DNA from: Epiperipatus broadwayi | Taxonomy: Eukaryota > Onychophora > Udeonychophora > Euonychophora > Peripatidae | NCBI GenBank assembly: GCA_028023455.1 | Contig: JAQFVV010006270.1 | Span: 4,180,834 to 4,244,833 of the forward strand | Direction of reading: 5' to 3' | Length of the DNA stretch: 64,000 nucleotides | Shown here: positions 57,034 through 64,000 of the stretch, piece by piece | Position numbering within the stretch: the first letter of the stretch is position 1 | How the letters are laid out: each line of letters opens with the position of its first letter | Notes under the pieces: generated by a model | Databases searched by the model: none | Told to the model about the DNA's origin: nothing | Seen by the model: only the letters and a program-made list of their open reading frames with translations | Made by a program: the position numbers and the translations under genes

Positions 57034-57507
57034 AAAACTGCAACAAAGATAGCTTGTAGAAAAAAGCAGCAATTGACCAATAAAATTTCTACTGAGACTA
57101 GAGAATTTATAAAGAAAAGAAGGAATATGAAGATATACAAAAATGATGCATTAAAAAGAATTGAATATCTTGAATTTTGTAAAATGGTACAGAAAAGAGT
57201 TGAAAATGATATAAGAAAGTATAATTGTGAACTAGCAAGGAAAGCTGTAGAAGAAAATAAAAGTCTCAAGAATGTAAAACAACATTTTGGTATTGGTAGG
57301 AAATTTATATCTGCAATAAGAAAAAAAGATGGAATTATTACTAAAAAGAGAGATGACATTATGAAATTGGTAGAAGACTTTTATCAAGAATTATATAGTA
57401 ATAAAGAACAAGTACCTCCTATTTCTATTACATCTTCTGAATTACCCAGAATTTTAAATGAAGAAGTGAAACATGCAATTAAATGCATGAAGAAAGGCTC
57501 CGGGTAA
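57034..57507 (+). pseudogene. RTE endonuclease-RT linker
   Basis: The same frame continues past the stop at 57031 through a Lys/Arg-rich linker (TREFIKKRRNMKIYKNDALK, ARKAVEENKSLKNVKQHFG) to MKKGSG at the start of RT, where a one-base change near 57500 brings a TAA. This linker is the piece duplicated at 25.88-26.05 kb. Confidence 0.85.
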
Positions 57508-58639
57508 TGATGGAATTATAATTGATATATTAAAAGAAGCAGGTAAAGAAATAGAAAACATTTTAGCAAAGTTATATACCAAATGTCTAAATGATAAAGA
57601 TGTACCAGATGATTGGAAGAATACAGTAATAATATTAATATTTAAAAAAGGTGATAAAGAAGATATTAGAAATTACAGACCTATCAGCCTTTTATCAGGT
57701 TTATACAAATTTTTTACCAAGATAATTACAACTCATCTACAGAGAACATTGGATATCCACCAGCCAAGAGAACAAGATGGGTTTAAAAGTGGTTTTAGTA
57801 CAGTAGATCCTATCCAGGTATTGAGAGAAGTTATAGAAAGAACAAATGAATGTAAGTTGCCATTATACTTTGGATTTGTAGATTATGAAAAGGCATTTGA
57901 TTCTATAAACATTTCTTCAGTGATTAAAGCATTGGATCATCAAGGTATAGATCCAGGATATTGTCATATTTTAAAGAATATTTATAAAAATGCAACAGCA
58001 ATAATTAGATTACATAATGACACTAGGAAAGTCAACATTGAGAAAGGTGTAAGACAAGGTGACTCCATATCTCCAAAACTTTTTACAGCAGTGTTGCAAG
58101 AAGTATTTTGTGGATTAAAATGGGAAACTAAAGGAGTGAAAGTAAATGGAGATTATTTAAGTCATTTAGATTTTACAGATGATATAGTTGTTTTTGCAAA
58201 TAATGCTTCAGAGCTGCAGGAAATGTCGCAGGAGTTATCAGATGAAAGTAGGAAAGTAGGACTAAAGATAAATGTTAAAAAGACTAAAGTAATGTTTAAT
58301 CGATTTGCTCAAAATATGAAAATAAAGATTGATTATGATGAATTAGAAGAAGTTAACAGTTACAAATACCTTGGTCAGATTATTAATACAGATGGAAACA
58401 TAATGGATGAAATTAATCATAGAATTAAACTTGGTTGGAGTGCTTTTGGTAGAAATAACTTGATACTAAAAGGAAATATGCCTATGTGTTTGAAAAGGAA
58501 GGTTTTTAACAAATGTGTTTTACCAATTCTTACTTATGGATCTGAGACTTGGACACTTAATAGAAGAGCAATACAGAGACTCCAGACCACTCAAAGAAGT
58601 ATGAAGAGATGCATGTTGAGAGTAGCAAGAAGAGATTGA
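57503..58639 (+). pseudogene. RTE reverse transcriptase
   Basis: In frame from 57503: GNDGIIIDILKEAG, NYRPISLLSGLYK, FVDYEKAFDS (block A, Asp at 57881), VRQGDSISPKLF (block B), FTDDIVVF (block C; Asp pair at 58178-58183, usual Ala changed to Thr), KYLGQIINTDG and YGSETWTLNRRA (C-terminal blocks). The catalytic aspartates are present. A TGA at 58637 ends the frame where sister copies read CAA. The same frame then continues to 58834 through KRPRKRPHVRWMD. Confidence 0.93.
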
Positions 58640-58947
58640 AAACGCACCGTATGGGTAAGAGAACAAACAGGTGTTACTGACCTCACTGAAAAAATTAAAA
58701 GATTGAAGTGGAGTTGGGCTGGACATATTTCTAGAAGAGATGATAATAGATGGACAATTAAAATCTTAAACTGGAGCCCAAGAGATTGTAAAAGACCCAG
58801 AAAAAGACCACATGTGAGATGGATGGATGGTTGAAAAAAGTGAGCAGGGGTGATGTGGGGAAGAAAAGCTAAAGATAGGAAAAGATGAATTAAACTTGGA
58901 GAGACCTTTATCCTGCCGTGGATTGATAATGGTTGATGATGATGATT

Positions 58948-59035
58948 CTTGGTTTTTATTTAACAAAAAAAAAAAGAATCACGATTGGTGTTTTCTGAAA
59001 CTGATTACTAATGATTTGATTAAAAGAAAATGTGT
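58948..59035. other. short spacer
   Basis: An A-run at 58966-58975 and no other feature. Confidence 0.3.
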
Positions 59036-59039
59036 CATT

Positions 59040-59400
59040 TTCATGTAATATATGACTTGATTTCCTTGCAATTATTGTTTTTGCTCTTAAGGCTCTGGTG
59101 ATTTTATATTGCTAACACTATTGATATATAGTGTATTTGAACTTAGTTCAGTTCCATATGGCTATTTAAGTTAGATAGCTGGAATTTAAGACATACAGAT
59201 GTCTGAAAATTTCAGATTTTTTACTTAATAGTTAAACATTAGATATAATACTGGGCTTGACATGATATTTATTTTAAATCTAATGCTTGAATATCCTAGT
59301 GCCTCACTGAAGAAAGCCAAAAGCTAGAAACTGACTGAAGATAGGGATATTCTGAAAAGCTTGTTAAGAACTATTAGCATGCTCATTGTTTAACATTTGT
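59040..59400 (+). mobile_element. family L element, copy 3 (hammerhead-like)
   Basis: It is the inverse-orientation partner of 22470-22760. CTGAAGA at 59307-59313, stem AGCC-AAAA-GCT, GAAAC at 59327-59331 and TGACT form a hammerhead-like block. The end 'gggatattctgaaaagcttg' is common to all three L copies. No target duplication was resolved. Confidence 0.7.
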
Positions 59401-59599
59401 TGAGCAGAATAGTAAAGTAGCTTCACTATAAATATAGAAAATTAGAGACAGAAATTCCACATGTTCTTATAACAAAAAGCTTAAAAATGATTGATGAATT
59501 ATAATTGCAAAGAAAACACAAATATTACTGATTATTATTATTCTAAATCTTTTTCTTTTTTTATTTGATACTCTAAAAGCAACATATACACTTAAGAAA

Positions 59600-61240
59600 C
59601 ACTATCATAGTCCTATTAAACCCAACAATGGCACTGATTTATATGATACAGTATATGATACAGTACCATTTTGAATCCATGGAAGGAGTATTTTAGTCAT
59701 CTAAGTTGATTTTCAATAATATATACATTTTGCCTACTGAGTTAAATTTAGGGAATGATATCTAGTTTAGTGAAGTCAAACAGCTTTTGTAATCTTAAAA
59801 ATGAAATGTTTATAGTTTCTGATGAAATACCCAGAAACATTTCAAAATATGGTAGTGATATATTAGCTTCAAAAATATTGGAATTTTTAAGAAATATACA
59901 TTAAGTGGAACCATTTGCTTTTAAGGATACTTTTATTGGTCCAGTATTTTAAAAAAGAGGAAATGACAAGATTAACGTAATTATTATGGAGTATCAAAAT
60001 TATCCACTACAATGAAAGTATTTTCAAACAATTTTGTAGGTCACATCCAGTCATAGATGAATGTTATCAGACATCCATTGTGGTTTTAGAAAATCAAAAA
60101 GCATTATAGACATATTTTGTTGTCAAATTGCTGCATGAAATGTATTTAAAACAAAAGAATGATTTATATATTGCTTTTATTAATATGGTTAAGTCATTTG
60201 ACTCAATCAAACAGATCTATAGAATTGTTTGAAATTAGTTGGGTTTTCATCAAAGTTTATCCATATTATAGTTTCTACATGATGGAATGAGAGGAAATGT
60301 TATTAATACAGGTGGAAATCTGGAGTATTTAAAATAAAAACTATGAATGAATAAAAATGTGTGCTTGCTCCAACATAGTTTTCAATTTTTATGATGGTGG
60401 TCTATAGGAATCAAGATGCAACACAGGTTTGATGGCGACATTTTTAATTTGAATTTATTAAAAGCAGAAATAAGCACTTTCTTTGGATTCTGGATTTACA
60501 ATATACTGATGATTATTTTATTTTAGCCACATTAAGGATGAGCTACATAATATATTTAATGTTTTGAATATAACATATAATGATTTGGTTTAATGATTAA
60601 TATTTAAAAAAAACTCAAATCCTTTACATCCAGTGATGGGGAAAACACACTCAGCTACTTTTATCTTGAATTGGGATCATTTTAAAAATGTAAACCAATT
60701 TGAATATCTTAATAACTTTATAAATAGAAAATTGGGCTTAGATGTTGTGAGGTATGACCAGATCTCAGTTCTGCTGCTGTTGCTATTATCAAATTAAAGT
60801 ATTTCATCACAGGAAAACAACTACTGGAATTAAATTATCTGTATACAAATAATTATTTTATCCAATTTATTGTATAAATGTGAGATTTTGACCTCTAATT
60901 GCGGCATAAAGACATTAGAAAAAATTCTTTTAAAGATGTAAAAGGGGAAGATTATAAAACCAATAAATATGTTCTTCAGCTTACCGGATGTGATGTCATG
61001 GTATTTACTATTGTAAAATCATATCGTTGTTGGATTGGACATGGTAAACAAAAAAAAAGCTATTTTATAATAAATTTAAGTATGTTTTTTTTTTTTTTGC
61101 AAGAGGTAGATCCCATTATAAGAATTATCTAAAAAAGAGCATTTTTGATTGGTTCCTTTGGAACATATGACAGATAATAAAATAGTTTGGAGAGCTACAA
61201 TTAGACATGATGTTGAAATATTTCAGAAAGAAAAGGGTTT
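59600..61240 (+). pseudogene. heavily decayed second LINE, RT and C-terminal region
   Basis: Scattered over three plus frames are recognisable RT pieces in correct order: CGFRKSKS-like (about 60080), an AF-DS-like patch (about 60190), DGGMRG/F-HDGM-like (about 60280), RFDGDIFNL (about 60425), YTDDYF (about 60500), NQFEYLNNFINRKL (about 60695), LLYKCEILT (about 60875) and RAT-RHDVEIFQKEK (about 61185). They correspond to a LINE family different from the RTE above, whose second block reads FADD. Stops are frequent, so this copy is much older. Confidence 0.7.
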
Positions 61241-61267
61241 TTTCCCCCTTTTCAGATGAAATTAAAA

Positions 61268-61726
61268 TAATATCAACAAATTAAAAATCCTTCTCCTTTT
61301 TTCTTTTCAAAAACTTTATTTTTTTATCTCAATACTGAACATATATATACATTTATATAATACAAAACTCCAACGTTTCAACTGTTTTATCTCATACAGT
61401 CATTTTCAAGGATATCTTTCTCCCACTGCTATATTTTATTACTCTTTCTTTTACATTGTTTAATTACAAATATAAACAATGTAAAAGAAAGAGTAATAAA
61501 ATATAGCAGTGGGAGAAAGATATCCTTGAAAATGACTGTATGAGATAAAACAGTTGAAACGTTGGAGTTTTGTATTATATAAATGTATATATATGTTCAG
61601 TATTGAGATAAAAAAATAAAGTTTTTGAAAAGAAAAAAGGAGAAGGATTTTTAATTTGTTGATATTATTATAGAACATATATATTTTAAAAGAAAAAGTG
61701 GATGTACTTTTGCTGTGTTATTATAT
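61268..61726 (+). mobile_element. hairpin retroposon, family J copy 2, near-perfect
   Basis: Arms 61268-61462 and 61472-61669 are almost identical inverse copies around a 9-base loop. An unpaired tail of about 56 bases follows to 61726. ATGAAATTAAAA at 61256-61267 and 61727-61738 is the target duplication. The arms contain 'gaaaatgactgtatgagata' and 'acagttgaaacgttgg', the hammerhead-like/pLTR-type block. The identity of the arms implies a recent insertion. Confidence 0.88.
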
Positions 61727-61739
61727 ATGAAATTAAAAG

Positions 61740-64000
61740 AGAGTAATAGAAAAATGGATTATCATGTTCTATATGTGGAGAATTTGTGGTTCACATATTG
61801 GTTTGTGCTTTCATTGCAAAACTTACCTCTAGAATCTTTTTCTTTTAATATTTTTTTCTTGGGAACTGGAATGTTCTATTCATATATGAATGGCTGAATA
61901 ATTATAAAAATGTTCAAGCCATGATTTTTTATTATTTGACTATATATATATAAATTGTGATGGCAGCTTAAGATTGCACCCACAACAAGCCTTAGCCACC
62001 TGAAATATTGGATTGTTTTTTCTTTAATTAGCATGTAAAGATCAAATAAATAATAAGTTTTGCTAGAACACTTTTAAAAAAATATAAATGTTTAAATAGT
62101 TGTAACATTGTACTAATTGTATATTAAGTACTGGGAATGATGGGTAATTTAAGTAAAAAAACACACATATATATTAGTAATAAAATTTTAGTGTTTAATA
62201 AAAAAAAGTATAAACCTTGATAAAAAAAATCGTACAAATTTATATATATGTTGACAATTGTATTTTGTTAATTATATTAAATATAGACAATGACTTAAAT
62301 GATGACAAGAAAATAGTTATAACAATAAAAAATAAATCAAGTATTGTAATAACTAACTGAATATAAGAGGGAGATAATAATAATAATGTTATTAATATTT
62401 TATTATTTATTTTATTTTTTAAAATGAATGATAATAAAAATATTTTTAAAAAATGCAACAATAGGCACATGCTAGGTTTAAACAATGGACATAACGCCGG
62501 TATAAAAAGGAAACCAATTAGAAATCATTGTTTTTTTATTATTCCGCGTTTGACATGAAAAATCAAGTTTTATTGAAGCAATTATTTTAGTAATATTTTT
62601 CTGCAAAATGGACATCTTTTAAAGCAGCATCTCAACAATGTCAATGTTTTTCTATTTATTTGCCATTTAAAAAAAAGTTAAGGAAGTGAATAGGAGATAA
62701 GTTAAAACAACTTATAAATGTAAATTTTAAAAAAAGTATTATGATTTTTTTTTAAAGAAACTAAAAAAAGAAATTAGAACGGTTTATTTAGTTTAAAGTT
62801 TAAAAGTTTATATAGCCAATATTACAAACAGTAAATGCAAATCGCATATATATTTATATAAACCTGTATATATAGTTAAAATATGATATACTTTGGCTAG
62901 AATAATTGATTGTCTTCAGGTGGAGCATTTATCCACTATGGCCATGTGAAAATTAATATTTAACTGTCTACAATTTAAGTGCCTGATAAGCTGGATCCAT
63001 GCAAGATGGAAATCTACATGAGGAGTAACACAAAACCACCCACTGCCAATTTAAATAATTTCAGAGTGTGCTATTCAAAATCAGTCAGGAGTTCTCAGTA
63101 TCTATAATAAAAAAATGCATAAATTGTAAGAACTGTTTATGTAAGAAGGACTCTGAAGAATAATGGTGCCTGATCATATCGACTCAGGAAATATTGTAAA
63201 ATTATGTTTTATTTTCTTTTGCATAGATCTGTATTTTTATTTTATTTTTATTATCTCGGTCTTATATTTGGGAAGTACTAATGATAATTCAATATGGAAC
63301 AGTCCAACATAAGAAAGTGTCAAGAGAGTAGGGGGAAGGTTGAAACGTCTTTTTCTTTTTGTTTTTAATAAAATTTAGATAATTTTTCTGCCAAAATACT
63401 TGATTTTCATCTATGAATATGAAATTGAGTGCTCAAACAGAACACTTAAACGGTAAGAGTTTTTCTCTTTTAAAGTCACTAAAATAACCAATGCCACAAC
63501 ATGACATGACTATTTGTAGTATATATTATGTTTTACTAATAGTATTTTTAAGTTCTTTATAATGAATAAATGATTAATGCTTTTAAATTAATATTCTTTA
63601 TAATTTTCTTTTCTATCATATCATGTGTTGTCTTATTATTATATCTAGATATGCAAGATGATTATTTTAAATTAATCAACTTCCACACTTAAAACTGCAT
63701 ACTGCATTTGGAGTTGCATTTAAATTTCTAATTTAGTTAGCAATCTCACTTTTAATTAATAAATTTTTCATTATTTTGGATATATAGATGTCTATATTAT
63801 GGTGTCTATCATGGGAAATAAGGGTAAATAATTTTAAATTGTTTAATTAGAAAAATGATAGATACACATCATAGACATAAAAGTTTTAAATACAGAGGAA
63901 TATATCCAAATAATTTAGTTGCACTTGTAAATTTTTTTTTTTAATTTTCTTTTCTACACTGATTGATAATTTGTTTTATGTTTTGAATATATATATATAT
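61740..64000. other. AT-rich DNA to window end
   Basis: No gene or repeat family was recognised. TATAAAAAGG lies at 62501-62510 next to CpG-containing bases (ACGCCGG upstream, CCGCG at about 62545), the only hint of a promoter. Small ORFs show no domains. The window ends in a TA run. Confidence 0.4.

Larger units (their letters stand above)
56160..58947 (+). mobile_element. RTE LINE, longest copy
   Basis: The single ORF is arranged as AP-endonuclease, a basic linker and reverse transcriptase, with no separate ORF1, and ends in a short (TGATGA)n tail, as expected for the RTE clade. The 5' end is cut inside the endonuclease. Four other pieces occur in this window (0.37, 8.8, 25.9 and 29.8 kb). 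Two frameshifts and two nonsense codons disable it, yet the coding signal is otherwise well kept, so it is fairly young. Confidence 0.92.

Noticed and set aside
56221-58639. A host endonuclease or reverse-transcriptase gene
   Set aside because: Multiple copies, the TGATGA tail, frameshifts and 5' truncation identify a transposon.
62501-62510. TATAAAAAGG as a promoter
   Set aside because: A single TATA match in AT-rich DNA without a downstream exon or ORF is not enough for a feature of its own.

Overview
This window looks like gene-poor nuclear DNA from an animal, probably an invertebrate. It is very AT-rich, no bacterial operon or continuous long reading frame is visible, and most recognisable content is decayed mobile elements. 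The mixture of RTE and CR1/L2-like LINEs, a Ty3/Gypsy element, Penelope-like remnants and tRNA-derived SINEs would fit a mollusc or chelicerate, but the sequence does not settle the taxon.

Layout. 0.37-0.72 kb: 5'-truncated RTE tail. 1.0-2.45 kb: two weak exon candidates around a hairpin element (1.65-2.08). 2.9-5.5 kb: front half of a CR1/L2-like LINE (PHD finger, SGNH esterase, endonuclease) stopping at a (TTA)60 array. 6.9-17.1 kb: hairpin retroposons (families A, C, E, F), tRNA-derived SINEs and an RTE tail. 17.1-19 kb: repeat-poor stretch that keeps its CpGs. 19.1-33.8 kb: more SINEs, family A copies, a probable solo LTR (23.97-24.57), a 342-bp tandem duplication and a CTAT/ATAG array. 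36.9-40.6 kb: Ty3/Gypsy element on the minus strand. 40.7-43.5 kb: nested family B hairpins and a 395-bp tandem duplication. 43.9-46.5 kb: GC-richer minus-strand LINE with exact target duplications. 46.9-50.6 kb: more hairpins, one holding a Penelope-type endonuclease end. 52.1 kb: a possible promoter. 54.65-55.33 kb: family A copy running into homopolymer-rich, possibly low-quality sequence. 56.2-58.95 kb: the longest RTE element. 59.6-61.2 kb: a badly decayed second LINE. 61.27-61.73 kb: a nearly perfect, apparently young hairpin element.

The main discovery is a set of unrelated-sequence families (A-N) with one shared architecture: long inverted arms, a short unpaired tail on one side, and 12-15 bp direct repeats at the insertion site. 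Several carry hammerhead-ribozyme-like cores (CTGATGA, a short stem, then GAAA). Two remnants of a Penelope-type GIY-YIG endonuclease end lie in the same window. Together these suggest non-autonomous Penelope-type or 'retrozyme' elements, mobilised as RNA and able to form long double-stranded RNA. No intact host gene is supported here.
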